A stretch of DNA of 64,000 bases, taken from an uncultured Tenacibaculum sp. (lineage in GTDB: Bacteria > Bacteroidota > Bacteroidia > Flavobacteriales > Flavobacteriaceae). A model generated the notes under the pieces. The model saw nothing but the letters and a program-made list of their open reading frames with translations, did not search any database and had not been told where the DNA came from. Below are positions 1 through 10,482 of this stretch, in pieces; positions within the stretch are counted from its first letter, which is position 1; every line of letters starts with the position of its first letter. The DNA lies in the NCBI GenBank assembly GCA_947504185.1, contig CANNGJ010000001.1, positions 124,001-188,000 of the forward strand. Reading direction: 5' to 3'. The translations under genes and the position numbers were made by a program.

Positions 1-2113
1 CTACAACACCTTATTAAATAATTCAACTGATATAATTTTAGCCTTTGGTGTGGTAAATAGTGAGCTAATAGAAGCTCAAAAAAGTTATCGAAAACCAACT
101 ATTTTATTTGGTGCAGTAAATAGAGACTTTAACACAATCGATATAACCAAAGCTACTTCTGGAATTCAAAATTTCACCTATTTAATCAATTCGGAATCAT
201 ATTTAGAAGACTTAAAAAAATTAAAAGAACTCACAAACTTTAAAAATGTAGGGATTGTTATCGAAGCGCCTTTTACGAGTATACTTCCTTTAAAAGAAAC
301 TTTCGATAAAGAATTGAAAGAGGTTGGTGCAAACTATAAATTAATTCCATTTAAAAATGTAAACGATATTACTTCTAATCTAGATGGGGTTGATGCTGTT
401 TATATTGCTGGAGGCTTCTTTTTAACAGATACTGAAACACAACAACTCGCCAATGTTTTTATTAGTAAAAACTTACCTTCATTTACTATTAATAGTATTA
501 AAGATGTACAGAATGGCCTCATGGCAACCAATCAGTCAGAAGATAACTTAGATCAGTTTATGCGACGTGTTTCGTTAACCATTGAAAGCTATATCAACGG
601 CACACCATTATCTCAAATGCCTGTTTATATTGAACAAAGTCCGAGGCTTACTATTAATTACAATACTGCTAATGCTATAGGCGTTCCTATAAAATATAGT
701 TTACTAAACGACACTGATTTTGTTGGTGAATTTAAAGATGTAAATGCTGAAAAAGAGTATAATTTACTCTCTGTAATGCAACAAGTTTTAGGAGAAAACT
801 TAACACTAAAATCAAGTAAAAAAGACATAGAAATTAGTGGACAAAATGTAAAAACTGCAAAAAGTAATTATTTACCTAATGTTACAGCTTCTGCCAGCGG
901 TACTTATATTGATCCTAAATTGGCTGAAATAAGTAATGGTCAAAACCCAGAATTTTCTACTGCAGGAAATATTACTTTACAACAAACAGTTTTTTCACCA
1001 GCTGCGAGTGCCAACATTACAATTCAAGAAAATCTAAAAAAAGCACAAGAAGAAAGTTATAATATTGATGAGTTAAATACCATTTTTAATACTTCTAATG
1101 TTTATTTCAATACGCTAATTTTAAAAGCAAATGCACAAATACAAATACGTAATTTAGATTTAACTAAGAAAAACTTACAAATAGCTAAAGAAAATTTCGA
1201 AGCTGGTCAATCTGGTAAATCAGATGTATTACGTTTTAGAAGTGAGCTAGCACAAAATACACAAGCAATGGTGCAATCTATTAATCAGCTAGAGCAAGGT
1301 TTTATTAGTTTAAATCAATTGCTAAACAACCCTGTTGAAATGCGAATTAATGTAGAAGATGCACAACTTGACAAAGGCTTGTATAAAGATTATAATTATG
1401 ATCAATTAACTACTTTATTAGATGATCCAACTACACGCGAACCTTTTATTTCTTTTTTAGTTGAAGAAGCTAAAAAAAACGCCCCAGAATTAAAATCGTT
1501 AAACTATAATTTAAAAGCTACTGAACGTAATATAAAATTAAGTGGAAGCAATCGTTTTCTACCAACAGTGGCTTTACAAGGACAATACAATCATACTTTT
1601 ACTAGAGATGGAGCTGGGAGTACTGCTCCAACAGGGTTTCCTACTTTATTGGATAATAATTACAATGTAGGTCTAAACTTATCATTACCTATTTTTAATC
1701 AAAATCAGAATAATATTAACAAGCAAACAGCAATCATTCAAAAAGATCAAATAGAGATTAACCGTACTAATAGCGAGTTAAATATTGCTGCTAATGTAAG
1801 AAATGGCGTATTGAATTTAGTCAATCAAATGTCAAATATGGAATTATCAAAAGTATCAGAACAAACCGCTAAAGAGAGTTTAGAACTAACTCAAACCTCT
1901 TACCAAGAAGGTGCTGTAAACTTTGTACAATTAATTGATGCTCAAAACAATTATTTAAATGCTCAATTATCAAGAGCAAATGCGGTTTATAATTTCTTAA
2001 TTAATGCAATACAGCTAGAACGTAATATTGGATATTATTTCTTGTTACATTCATCAGCAGAGAACGATCAATTTACACAACGTTTTCAAGAATATTTATT
2101 GACCAAAAAATAA
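1..2113 (+). CDS. TolC-family outer-membrane efflux protein fused to a substrate-binding-like domain (5' partial)
   Basis: The reading frame is already open at the left edge, so the N-terminus lies outside the window; the GTG at 50 is only the first start-like codon inside it. About 180 visible N-terminal residues resemble the periplasmic ABC substrate-binding fold (alternating hydrophobic strands such as GVDAVYIAGGFF). From about residue 240 to the end there are two outer-membrane efflux repeats, with long Gln/Asn-rich helices and motifs such as SGKSDVLRFRSELAQ and the second-repeat counterpart around YQEGAVNFVQLIDAQNNYLNAQ. TolC proteins form the outer-membrane channel of RND pumps, and the MFP gene follows after 28 bp. 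Confidence is high for TolC and moderate for the fused sensor-like domain. Confidence 0.85.
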   Translation, partial: YNTLLNNSTDIILAFGVVNSELIEAQKSYRKPTILFGAVNRDFNTIDITKATSGIQNFTYLINSESYLEDLKKLKELTNFKNVGIVIEAPFTSILPLKETFDKELKEVGANYKLIPFKNVNDITSNLDGVDAVYIAGGFFLTDTETQQLANVFISKNLPSFTINSIKDVQNGLMATNQSEDNLDQFMRRVSLTIESYINGTPLSQMPVYIEQSPRLTINYNTANAIGVPIKYSLLNDTDFVGEFKDVNAEKEYNLLSVMQQVLGENLTLKSSKKDIEISGQNVKTAKSNYLPNVTASASGTYIDPKLAEISNGQNPEFSTAGNITLQQTVFSPAASANITIQENLKKAQEESYNIDELNTIFNTSNVYFNTLILKANAQIQIRNLDLTKKNLQIAKENFEAGQSGKSDVLRFRSELAQNTQAMVQSINQLEQGFISLNQLLNNPVEMRINVEDAQLDKGLYKDYNYDQLTTLLDDPTTREPFISFLVEEAKKNAPELKSLNYNLKATERNIKLSGSNRFLPTVALQGQYNHTFTRDGAGSTAPTGFPTLLDNNYNVGLNLSLPIFNQNQNNINKQTAIIQKDQIEINRTNSELNIAANVRNGVLNLVNQMSNMELSKVSEQTAKESLELTQTSYQEGAVNFVQLIDAQNNYLNAQLSRANAVYNFLINAIQLERNIGYYFLLHSSAENDQFTQRFQEYLLTKK

Positions 2114-2141
2114 AAAAATCAACTACTAAAAAGACAAAAAA

Positions 2142-3227
2142 ATGAAATATATAATCAAACTTTTAACCGTCGTTTTTTCAATGTTATTGTTTACTTCTTG
2201 TGGAGAAGAAAAGAAAGAACAAGCTAAAGCATTACGTCCAGTAAAATATAAAACAGTTGGTTTTTTCGGAGGTGATAAAGTCCGTTCATTTAGCGGAACA
2301 TCACGTACCGATAAAATCATAAAATTAAGCTTTAGAAGCTCTGGAATTATTACCAAATTCAATATAAAAATTGGACAAAAAGTTCGTAAAGGACAACAAT
2401 TAGCAACCTTAGATAATGTACAAGCACGTTTAAATTATCAAAGTGCAGTGTCTTCTTTAAACAGTGCTCAATCGGCTATGAACACTGCAAAGTTGAGTTT
2501 AGATAGAACACGTAAGTTATTTGAAAAAGGAAGTACAGCTTTAAGTAATTACGAAGCTGCTAAAAACCAATACACCTCTGCTAAAAACTCGTACAATTCT
2601 TCAAAGCAAAGTGTAGCATTACAACAAGAACAAATACGATTTGGTTACTTAATCGCTCCTGAGAATGGTATCATTTCTTCAGTAGAAGCTGAAATTGATG
2701 AAAATGCAAGCCCGGGACAAACCATTGCAACACTAAATGCAGGTACAGATATGGAAATATTTCTTGGTCTTCCAGAAAGTGTTATTAATGGGGTGAAACA
2801 AGGGATGTTAGTAGATGTAAGTTTTTCATCATTACAAGGAAAATCATTCAAAGGAAAAGTAACCGAAGTTTCACCAGCTGTAGATCCAAATACAGCAACA
2901 TACCCTGTTAGAGTGGTATTAACAAGCCCTTCTAATGAAGTAAAAAGTGGTATGGCTGCTAATGTAGTTTTTCATTTTGGAGAAACTAAAAAAGTAAAAC
3001 AAGAATTAGTTGTTCCTGCAAATGCTGTAGGCGAAGATAGTAATGGAAAGTTTGTGTTTTTAATTAACGGAGAAGGAAATAAGGCAAAAGTAAACAAACA
3101 GCTAGTAACTATTGGCAATTTAACTCCTGATGGATTTATTATAAAAACAGGTTTATCAGCTGGGCAAAAAATAGCTACTGCAGGTTTACAAACCTTACTT
3201 GACGGACAAGAAGTGAAGCTTCAATAA
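2142..3227 (+). CDS. RND efflux periplasmic adaptor (MFP/HlyD-type), lipoprotein
   Basis: This 361-residue protein has a lipoprotein signal with lipobox LFTSC (Cys20). A barrel-sandwich/lipoyl domain follows (GIITKFNIKIGQKVRKGQQLATL and its return strand GIISSVEAEIDENASPGQ, about residues 68-90 and 173-195), with an alpha-hairpin between the halves and a beta-barrel plus membrane-proximal domain after. It links the RND pump in the inner membrane to the TolC channel. It sits between the TolC gene (28 bp upstream) and the RND gene (55 bp downstream), so it belongs to one operon. The length is normal for the family. Confidence 0.93.
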   Translation: MKYIIKLLTVVFSMLLFTSCGEEKKEQAKALRPVKYKTVGFFGGDKVRSFSGTSRTDKIIKLSFRSSGIITKFNIKIGQKVRKGQQLATLDNVQARLNYQSAVSSLNSAQSAMNTAKLSLDRTRKLFEKGSTALSNYEAAKNQYTSAKNSYNSSKQSVALQQEQIRFGYLIAPENGIISSVEAEIDENASPGQTIATLNAGTDMEIFLGLPESVINGVKQGMLVDVSFSSLQGKSFKGKVTEVSPAVDPNTATYPVRVVLTSPSNEVKSGMAANVVFHFGETKKVKQELVVPANAVGEDSNGKFVFLINGEGNKAKVNKQLVTIGNLTPDGFIIKTGLSAGQKIATAGLQTLLDGQEVKLQ

Positions 3228-3248
3228 AACAAATTCATAAAAATAATC

Positions 3249-3263
3249 TTCCGCTATGCGGAA
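3249..3263 (+). other. Intercistronic hairpin between MFP and RND genes
   Basis: TTCCGC (3249-3254) and GCGGAA (3258-3263) form a perfect 6-bp stem with a 3-nt loop in the 55-bp gap. No T-run follows, so it is not an obvious terminator. It may affect mRNA stability between the two cistrons; this is inference. Confidence 0.45.
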
Positions 3264-3282
3264 AAGAAAAACTAACTAACTA

Positions 3283-6200
3283 ATGAATTTAGCAAAATTT
3301 TCCATAGAAAAAAACCGAATTACCTTTATGGTACTAGCAACCATAATTTTAATGGGTATAGCAATGTACACAGGTCTTTCGAGAGATAGTATGCCACCAT
3401 TTACAGTTCGAGTAGCAACGGTTGTTTCTGTTTTTCCTGGGGCAAGTCCAGAAAGAGTAGAACAATTAGTTTCAGATAAAATTGAAAAACTAGCACAAGA
3501 ATTACCAGAGCTTAAAGATGTTACTAGTACTTCTAGAACAGGATTATCAGTAGTATCAGTAACATTAAAAGATGAAACATCACCTGAAAAACTACAATCA
3601 GTTTGGGATCGATTACGTCGTAAAATAAACTCTTTACAAGGATTGCCACAAGGTGTAACACCAGACTTAAAAGATGATGGAATTGGTGATGTGTATGGTA
3701 TTGTAGTTGGCTTAACTTCAGATGGCTATTCATATGCAGAAATGAAAGAATATGCTGATGATATTAAAGATGAACTTATTGCTATTCCTGATGCTGCAAA
3801 AGTAGAGTTAGGTGGAATTCAAGAAGAACGTGTCTTTGTAGAATTTGATAATACACGTTTAAAAGAATATAATTTATCTTCTTCTAAACTACAACAAATA
3901 ATTTCTACAACTAATATTTTAAGTTCTGGTGGACAAGTAAATGTTGGTGATGAACGCATTATTTTAGAGCCTACAGGTAATTTTAATTCCGTAGAAAATA
4001 TTAGAGAAATGTTGGTTCCTGTTGGAGCAAATGGAACTCAATTAGTAAAGCTAGGAGATATTACTACTGTTAAAAAAGGGTATGTAGATCCGCCAACACA
4101 AATTGTAAAAATAGATGGAAAAACAGCAATGTCTTTGCATGTAAACCTAAAAAAAGGAGCAAATGTAATTGCCTTAGGTGAAGAGGTGGATAAAGTAGTT
4201 GCACAATGGGAAAGTAAATTACCTGTTGGTTTAGAATTAACCAGGGTATCATCTATGGATACTTATATTGATAATAAAGTGCAAAATTTTATCAGCAATT
4301 TAATGCAATCTATTGGTATTGTATTAGTGGTAATGCTAATTTTCCTTGGAATAAGAACAGGGTTTGTTATAGCAAGTTTAATTCCAATAGTAACCATAAT
4401 GACTTTAATGATTATGGGACTTATGGGAATAGGACTAAATCAAGTAACATTAGCAGCCTTAATTATGGCGCTCGGAATGTTGGTAGATAATGCTATTGTA
4501 GTCGCCGAAACCATTATGGTAAAACTAGACCAAGGTGTTGCTAAAAAGCAAGCGGCTATTGATGCTTTTTCAGAATTATGGATGCCTTTATTAATATCTA
4601 CTTTAACAACTTCCGCAGCATTTTTAGCATTTTATATGTCGCCAACTTCTATGGGTGATATTGTAGGACCAATTTTCGTAGTAATAACTATTGCATTAAT
4701 GTCGTCTTGGATTATTGCACTAACCATTATTACGTTATTTTGTTATTTATTTTTAAAGCAAACACCAAAAGAAGAAAGGAAAGAAAGCTTTATAGACAAA
4801 ACAATTAATTATTTAAAAATAAAATATAAAGATTTAATTTTAGTGGCTCTTCGTCATAAATATAAAGTGATTCTTGGTATTTTCGCTGCTTTTTTCATGT
4901 CGCTTTATGGCTTTGGATATATTCCGTTTGTATTCTTTCCAGATAGTGATCGTAACATGATTACGGTAGATATAAATTTACCATTAGGAACTAAAATTGA
5001 ACGAACCAAAGAAGTTACTGAAAAGATAGAACAATTTATGCTTGATTCATTAAAGACAAATGATAATAGGTCTTTAGGAATTGTAGATTGGAGTTCTTAT
5101 GTTGGTCAAGGACCAGAATCGTACGATCAAGGGTATAGCCAAGATGAAGCCAATTCTAGTTACGCTCATATTTTAGTAAACACTTCTTCATTTAATGAAA
5201 ATGCAGCCATGGTTGCTAAATTAGATAAGTTTGGTTTTGAAAATTTTCCGAATGCTGACATTAAAGTAGGTCCTTTAGGCGCTGGAGGTGGTGGAGTTCC
5301 TATTGAAATTAAGGTGTCAGGTTCTAGCCCTGATGAATTAGCAAAAATAGCAGAAACGGTAAAAAGTAAATTAGCGAGTTTTTCTTCTACTAAAAACATT
5401 AAAGATGATTGGGGGCCAAAAAGCAAAAAATTTCTAATTAAAATTGATCAAAATCGTGCACAAATAGCAGGGGTCTCAAGTCAAGATATTGCAACTTCTT
5501 TAGCAACAACATTAGATGGATTTAAAACAGGTGAATATCGTGAAGATGATAAATCTATTCCTATTTTAATGCGTAGTGGTGATAGTCAACAACAAACATT
5601 AGCATCGTTAGAAACCTTAAACATTTTTGCTCAAGGCTCAGGAAAAAGTGTTCCCTTATTACAAGTAGCTAGTATTGTTCCACAATGGCAATATTCAAAA
5701 ATTAAACGATTAAATTTAAAAAGAACTATTAATATTTCTTCTAAACTTAGAGAAGGAGGTAATGCAGGTGCTATTATGGAAGACGTTACGCCTTGGCTAA
5801 ATGAGCAAATGAAAAATTGGCCTTCAGGTTATACGTATGAATTAGGAGGAGATGCCAAACAATCGGCAGAAAGTATGGGTTCTGTAATTGCTTATTTACC
5901 ACTTTCAGGCTTTATAATTGTATTATTATTAATTATTCAGTTTAATTCCTTTAGAAAAATGGTAATGGTTGTTTTAACAATTCCATTAGGTATTATTGGT
6001 GTGGTAATTGGATTATTAACTTTTCAAGAGCCTTTCGGATTCATGCCGTTTTTAGGAGTAATTTCGTTGGCCGGAATTGTAATTAACAATGCTATTGTAT
6101 TAATTGACAGAATGGAAGTAGAGCAAAGTTTAGGAAGAAGCGAAAAAGATGCAGTAATTTCAGCATGTTTACAACGATTTAGACCTATTTTATTAGCCAC

Positions 6201-6396
6201 TTTTACAACCGTTTTAGGGTTAATCCCGCTATATCTATCAGGAGGGGAAATGTGGGAAGGTATGGCTGTAAGTATTATGGTTGGTTTATTATTTGGTACG
6301 GTAATTACCTTGTTATTTATTCCATCTTTATACAGCGCATTATTTAAAGTAAATTACAAAGAGTATGAGTTTAATGAAAAATTATTAGATGAATAA
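3283..6396 (+). CDS. RND efflux transporter permease
   Basis: This 1037-residue inner-membrane protein has the usual RND size. It has an N-terminal transmembrane segment (about residues 14-30), a large periplasmic loop, a block of transmembrane helices at about 338-500, a second periplasmic loop and a second helix block near the C-terminus (about 870-1020). The helix-4 motif GMLVDNAIVVAE carries Asp402-Asn403 at the proton-relay position. It would use the proton gradient to expel a drug, metabolite or lipid substrate through the TolC channel encoded upstream. The substrate cannot be read from sequence. The last 8 bases overlap the next gene. Confidence 0.94.
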   Translation: MNLAKFSIEKNRITFMVLATIILMGIAMYTGLSRDSMPPFTVRVATVVSVFPGASPERVEQLVSDKIEKLAQELPELKDVTSTSRTGLSVVSVTLKDETSPEKLQSVWDRLRRKINSLQGLPQGVTPDLKDDGIGDVYGIVVGLTSDGYSYAEMKEYADDIKDELIAIPDAAKVELGGIQEERVFVEFDNTRLKEYNLSSSKLQQIISTTNILSSGGQVNVGDERIILEPTGNFNSVENIREMLVPVGANGTQLVKLGDITTVKKGYVDPPTQIVKIDGKTAMSLHVNLKKGANVIALGEEVDKVVAQWESKLPVGLELTRVSSMDTYIDNKVQNFISNLMQSIGIVLVVMLIFLGIRTGFVIASLIPIVTIMTLMIMGLMGIGLNQVTLAALIMALGMLVDNAIVVAETIMVKLDQGVAKKQAAIDAFSELWMPLLISTLTTSAAFLAFYMSPTSMGDIVGPIFVVITIALMSSWIIALTIITLFCYLFLKQTPKEERKESFIDKTINYLKIKYKDLILVALRHKYKVILGIFAAFFMSLYGFGYIPFVFFPDSDRNMITVDINLPLGTKIERTKEVTEKIEQFMLDSLKTNDNRSLGIVDWSSYVGQGPESYDQGYSQDEANSSYAHILVNTSSFNENAAMVAKLDKFGFENFPNADIKVGPLGAGGGGVPIEIKVSGSSPDELAKIAETVKSKLASFSSTKNIKDDWGPKSKKFLIKIDQNRAQIAGVSSQDIATSLATTLDGFKTGEYREDDKSIPILMRSGDSQQQTLASLETLNIFAQGSGKSVPLLQVASIVPQWQYSKIKRLNLKRTINISSKLREGGNAGAIMEDVTPWLNEQMKNWPSGYTYELGGDAKQSAESMGSVIAYLPLSGFIIVLLLIIQFNSFRKMVMVVLTIPLGIIGVVIGLLTFQEPFGFMPFLGVISLAGIVINNAIVLIDRMEVEQSLGRSEKDAVISACLQRFRPILLATFTTVLGLIPLYLSGGEMWEGMAVSIMVGLLFGTVITLLFIPSLYSALFKVNYKEYEFNEKLLDE

Positions 6397-6820
6397 AACT
6401 AAGAAAATAGAATTTTTATTAATTATTCTAATTGTTTTTATTTCTTGTGGAACTAAGCAAAAAATAGATTCAAAAAATAGGTTACATGATATTTGGGTGG
6501 CTACGCATATAAATGATACAGAACTTCAAATTAACAATGAAAGAAGCCGTCCACAACTAGAAATTAAAGTTGCTGAGAAAAAAGTACTCGGTAAAGGAGG
6601 ATGTAATCGATTTTTTGGAAATCTTGATATAATAACAGAAACAGAATTAATATTTAGTGATAAGCTTGGTAGTACTAAAATGGCATGCCCTAATATGAAT
6701 ATAGAAGATTCCTTTTTTAAAGCTTTACTAGCTTCAAAAACATATAAAATAGAAAACAATAATTTACACCTATTTAACGAAAGCAACAAAGAAGTTATAC
6801 GTTTTAAAAAGATAGATTAA
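6389..6820 (+). CDS. META-domain lipoprotein (HslJ-like)
   Basis: This 143-residue protein starts inside the end of the RND gene. It has a lipoprotein signal ending LIVFISC (Cys20). The rest matches the META/HslJ pattern: an initial tryptophan in HDIWVATHIN, a central GGCNRFFGN, then STKMACP and a late FFKALLASKTY. META proteins are small envelope beta-proteins linked to stress or heat-shock phenotypes. The overlap with the efflux gene suggests translational coupling. The exact role is unknown. Confidence 0.85.
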   Translation: MNKTKKIEFLLIILIVFISCGTKQKIDSKNRLHDIWVATHINDTELQINNERSRPQLEIKVAEKKVLGKGGCNRFFGNLDIITETELIFSDKLGSTKMACPNMNIEDSFFKALLASKTYKIENNNLHLFNESNKEVIRFKKID

Positions 6821-6823
6821 TAA

Positions 6824-7501
6824 ATGAAAGAGTTACATAAAGTTTTATATGAGCATCGTTTTGAAGCTTTTTTCTTTAGCTTATTAGCTATTTTATTTGG
6901 ATCATTATTATTTCCTGTTCAGTTTTTTCAAGAAAAACTTATGCCTCTTTTATTTTTAATAAATATTGCGGCAGGAATATTATTAATCTCTAAAAAAAAG
7001 AAACTTTTATGGTTTTTTACTTCTTTATTTTTAGGATTGCTCTTTGTATTTGGCATGAGTATGATTCAGAATAAAGCAACTGATTCATATATGTACATTC
7101 GATTAAGTTTCTATTTTTTATTCTATACTACCGTTACTATTGCAATTATAAAACAAGTTTGGAATTCAAAAAAAGTAAATAAGAATGTAATTATTGGTTT
7201 AATGAGCGGTTATATCTCTTTAGGTCTAATTGCGTTTTTCTTATTTCTTTCTGTAGAAATTAATGAACCAGGATCTTTTGGTGGAATATTGTTAGATGTT
7301 TCTTCTTTAGATGCTAAAGTAGATTCGTTATTATATTACGCCTACATTACACTTTTAACTATTGGTTATGGTGAGATTATACCATTGACACCAATTGCTC
7401 AAAAAGCCTCTATCTTAACAGGGTTAATGGGGCAGTTTTATATTGTAATTATTACAGCTGTTGTCGTTGAAAAATACATTCGTCATTCCGTAAAAAATTA
7501 A
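6824..7501 (+). CDS. Two-pore-helix potassium channel family protein
   Basis: This 225-residue membrane protein has several hydrophobic segments and then the K+ selectivity filter TIGYG (residues 179-183) followed by a last helix. This is the ion-channel family architecture. There is no visible cytoplasmic RCK/TrkA domain, so gating is not evident. It starts 3 bp after the META gene stop and is followed after 4 bp by an antiporter gene, which suggests a small ion-homeostasis group. Confidence 0.88.
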   Translation: MKELHKVLYEHRFEAFFFSLLAILFGSLLFPVQFFQEKLMPLLFLINIAAGILLISKKKKLLWFFTSLFLGLLFVFGMSMIQNKATDSYMYIRLSFYFLFYTTVTIAIIKQVWNSKKVNKNVIIGLMSGYISLGLIAFFLFLSVEINEPGSFGGILLDVSSLDAKVDSLLYYAYITLLTIGYGEIIPLTPIAQKASILTGLMGQFYIVIITAVVVEKYIRHSVKN

Positions 7502-7505
7502 CTGT

Positions 7506-8752
7506 ATGGATACTTATTCTATTATTACTTTTTTAGTTCTTTTATCTGCCGTTTTTGGGTATATAAATGTTCGGTTTTTAAAATTACCAAACACCATCGG
7601 TTTAATGCTTATTACCATTTTATATACCTTAGGTGTATTGGCGTTAAGTTATTTTGATGACACCTTATTACAGGTTGAAATTGAGTTTATAAAACAAATT
7701 AATTTTAAAGAATTGCTCTTAGATCACATGTTAAGCTTTTCGCTGGAGCATTACATACTAATTTTCAGCAATTAAAAGTACAACGTTGGCCTATATTAGT
7801 ATTTGCTACTATGGGAATTTTAGTCTCTACATTTTTAATTGGTGGTGCTATGTTTTATGTGCTACAGCTATTAGGTATGCAAGTCAGTTTTATTTATTGT
7901 TTACTCTTTGGAGCTTTAATTTCACCAACCGACCCAATAGCCGTTTTAGGTATCTTAAAAAAAGCAGGTGTTCCAAAGAAGTTAGAAACCAAAATTGTTG
8001 GAGAATCGCTTTTTAATGACGGTGTTGGTGTAGTTATCTTCTTAACTATTTATCAAATTGCAGCTTCTGGTAGTGGTAATGTAAATTCAATGGATATTGT
8101 ACAGCTATTCGGACAAGAAGTAATAGGTGGTGTTGTGTTGGGGTTAATTTTAGGGTGGATTACTTATAGGCTCCTAAAATCTATTGATGATTTTGATATT
8201 GAAGTAATTATAACACTTGCAACTGTTATGGCAGGAACCATAATTGCTCAAAAATTACATTTGTCTGCACCTTTAGCTATGGTCACTGCTGGTTTAATGG
8301 TTGGTAACGATACAGTTCGTGATACAGCCATGTCTGAAACTACCGAAATGTATGTGGATAAATTTTGGGAACTAATAGACATTCTTTTAAATGCCATCTT
8401 ATTTGTACTTATTGGTATGGAAATGCTAGTATTGGTTTTTGAAGGAAAGTATATTGTTGCTGGCTTACTAGCTATACCAATTATTTTAGCGTGTAGATAT
8501 ATTTCATTATTACTACCGATAAACTTCTTTAAAAAGAAATTAGATTTTGTACCCAATACAAACTTAATTATGACTTGGGGTGGTTTACGAGGTGGAATTT
8601 CAATTGCTTTAGCGTTAGGTTTATCTCAAGAAATGCACCGTGATTTGTTTTTAGTTATTACTTATATTGTAGTAGTATTTTCAATTTTAGTGCAAGGGTT
8701 AACGATTGAAAAATTGGTAAAAAAACTGAAAATAAAAAGTAAAGAAGTTTAA
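7506..8752 (+). pseudogene. Na+/H+ antiporter of the CPA1/NhaP type, frameshifted
   Basis: The first 89 codons (7506-7775) and the larger part (7811-8752) are in different frames. The second frame is already antiporter-like from about 7753, where it reads AGALHTNFQQLKVQRW, overlapping the end of the first frame. The break therefore lies near the T-run at 7736-7741, where a typical antiporter would have a continuous hydrophobic stretch before FAGALH. The downstream part holds the ion-binding region ALISPTDPIAVL and GESLFNDGVGVV, and a late GGLRGGISIAL. Either the gene is broken by a small deletion or this is a sequencing error. If intact, it would exchange Na+ for protons across the inner membrane. 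Confidence 0.8.
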
Positions 8753-10413
8753 TTTTTAGAGATACTATCTGCCATAATTAAAGCATTATAAGCATTTAAA
8801 ACCCTACCAGATTTAGATAATTTATTAAAAGATGTAGTTTTACTTTTATCTTCCTTTGTAGGTGTAGAAACTTCAAAAGTATATTCCAAACCAGAATCCA
8901 TTAAAATATGTTTTACTTGAGAAGCGCTTAGATTTGGGTAATAGGAGTAAATTAAGCCTGCAACTCCTGAGGTTATTGCAGATGCTAAAGATGTGCCGCT
9001 ATCAAACTTGTATTTATTATTTGGAAGTGTTGTGTAAATTTTTTCGCCTGGAGCAAACAAATCAACATCAATGTTTCCATAGTTAGAGAAATATGAGAAT
9101 ATTTTTTTATTTAATCTGTATGAACTCGAGCCAATTAACATAAAATTATTTGACAATTCAGTTTTTTTATCATCACTATCATTTGGGTAATAATTATTAA
9201 TATTTAAGTTTAATCCAGAATTCCCAGCTGAAGATATAATTAAAACATCTTTTTCCTCTGCGTATTTTATAGCATCAAAAACCCATTTTTTATGTAATGA
9301 CAATTCCTTTCCGAAACTCATATTAATAACTTTGGCACCATTATCAGCAGCATATTTTATTGCTAAAGCTACATCTTTATCATTTTCAGTCCCATTAGAT
9401 GAAATAGCTAAAGGCATTATTTTAATAAAGTCAGAAACTCCTTTAATTCCTTTATTATTTTCTCGATTTGCAGCAATCAATCCAGAAATTAATGTTCCGT
9501 GATATAGTTTATCAATATTCCTATTAACGTATGGATTTCCATATTTTATAAAAGTTATATCAGATGGTTTTTCATCTATATTCTCCCTGTCAAAATACTC
9601 TAAATTATAAATCGTATTTATTTTATTTTCAGCATTCTTTTTATAATTATTAATCCATTCTTCAGTTAAATTATACTTAATAAAATCTGAAATAAAATAA
9701 GCATGTTTCGCAAGTTGGCTATCTGTTTTTTTATATTTCTTATAAACACTATCTAATTCTTTGATTGTGTAATTTTCTTTTGGAAATAAATTTCTCATAG
9801 CTTTTCTAGCCTTTGGATAACCATAAAAAAGAAAATCTCCATAGTCTAAATCAGATTTAGCCGTTTTTAACTTTATATTATAATCATTTTTTGCTTTTGT
9901 GTATAAGTCAAATTCTTTTTGCTTTTCAAAAGGAATATCTTCCTTTTGTTTATTTTTAAAATCATCACTATAAAATTGAATTATCCTTATCGACTCAATA
10001 CTTGAATATATGATATTTTTCCCCTTTAGGTTTCCTATAAAGTTCCAACCATTAATGTCATCAATATATCCATTTTGGTCATCATCAATTTTATTATTAG
10101 GAATTTCACCATTATTTATCCAAATGTTATTCTGTAATTCTTTATGATTAATATCTATTTCAGTATCTATAATAGCGACAATGACTTCTTTCTCTTTTTT
10201 ATTAGTTAATAAACTATCGTAAGCTCTTTGTAAACTAATACCAGGAATTGTATCAATTTGAATATCCTTTAAATGCCAATCTTTTAATTCTAATTCTGAT
10301 AATGGTATTCTCTTTTCTATACTAGCACAAGTATTTATATTCAAATAATTGTGATTGTGACTTTTACATCCTAAAAATAAAAAAACAATAATGAGAAGAA
10401 AGTTTATTTTCAT
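8749..10413 (-). CDS. S8 (subtilisin-like) serine protease, lipoprotein
   Basis: This 554-residue protein begins with a lipoprotein signal (FLFLGC, Cys16). The catalytic triad is visible: Asp83 in IIDTEIDINH (the usual DTG is DTE here), His in LYHGTLISGLIAANR near residue 307, and Ser in SGTSLASAITSGVAG near residue 477, with the oxyanion Asn in SSAGNSG. A long Lys-rich insert separates Asp and His. The gene is 69 bp downstream of a lanthipeptide-type precursor gene on the same strand, so a role in removing the leader after export is likely. That assignment is inferred from context. Confidence 0.9.
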   Translation of the reverse strand: MKINFLLIIVFLFLGCKSHNHNYLNINTCASIEKRIPLSELELKDWHLKDIQIDTIPGISLQRAYDSLLTNKKEKEVIVAIIDTEIDINHKELQNNIWINNGEIPNNKIDDDQNGYIDDINGWNFIGNLKGKNIIYSSIESIRIIQFYSDDFKNKQKEDIPFEKQKEFDLYTKAKNDYNIKLKTAKSDLDYGDFLFYGYPKARKAMRNLFPKENYTIKELDSVYKKYKKTDSQLAKHAYFISDFIKYNLTEEWINNYKKNAENKINTIYNLEYFDRENIDEKPSDITFIKYGNPYVNRNIDKLYHGTLISGLIAANRENNKGIKGVSDFIKIMPLAISSNGTENDKDVALAIKYAADNGAKVINMSFGKELSLHKKWVFDAIKYAEEKDVLIISSAGNSGLNLNINNYYPNDSDDKKTELSNNFMLIGSSSYRLNKKIFSYFSNYGNIDVDLFAPGEKIYTTLPNNKYKFDSGTSLASAITSGVAGLIYSYYPNLSASQVKHILMDSGLEYTFEVSTPTKEDKSKTTSFNKLSKSGRVLNAYNALIMADSISKN

Positions 10414-10482
10414 AGTTTATAGATAAAATAGAGAGCACTAAATTGATAAAAACAAAAGTGCACTCTATTAATAAAATTAATT

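Noticed and set aside
2126..2362. Frame on the minus strand opposite the start of the MFP gene
   Set aside because: It lies entirely over the start of a real coding gene in the opposite sense and has no matching domain or promoter.
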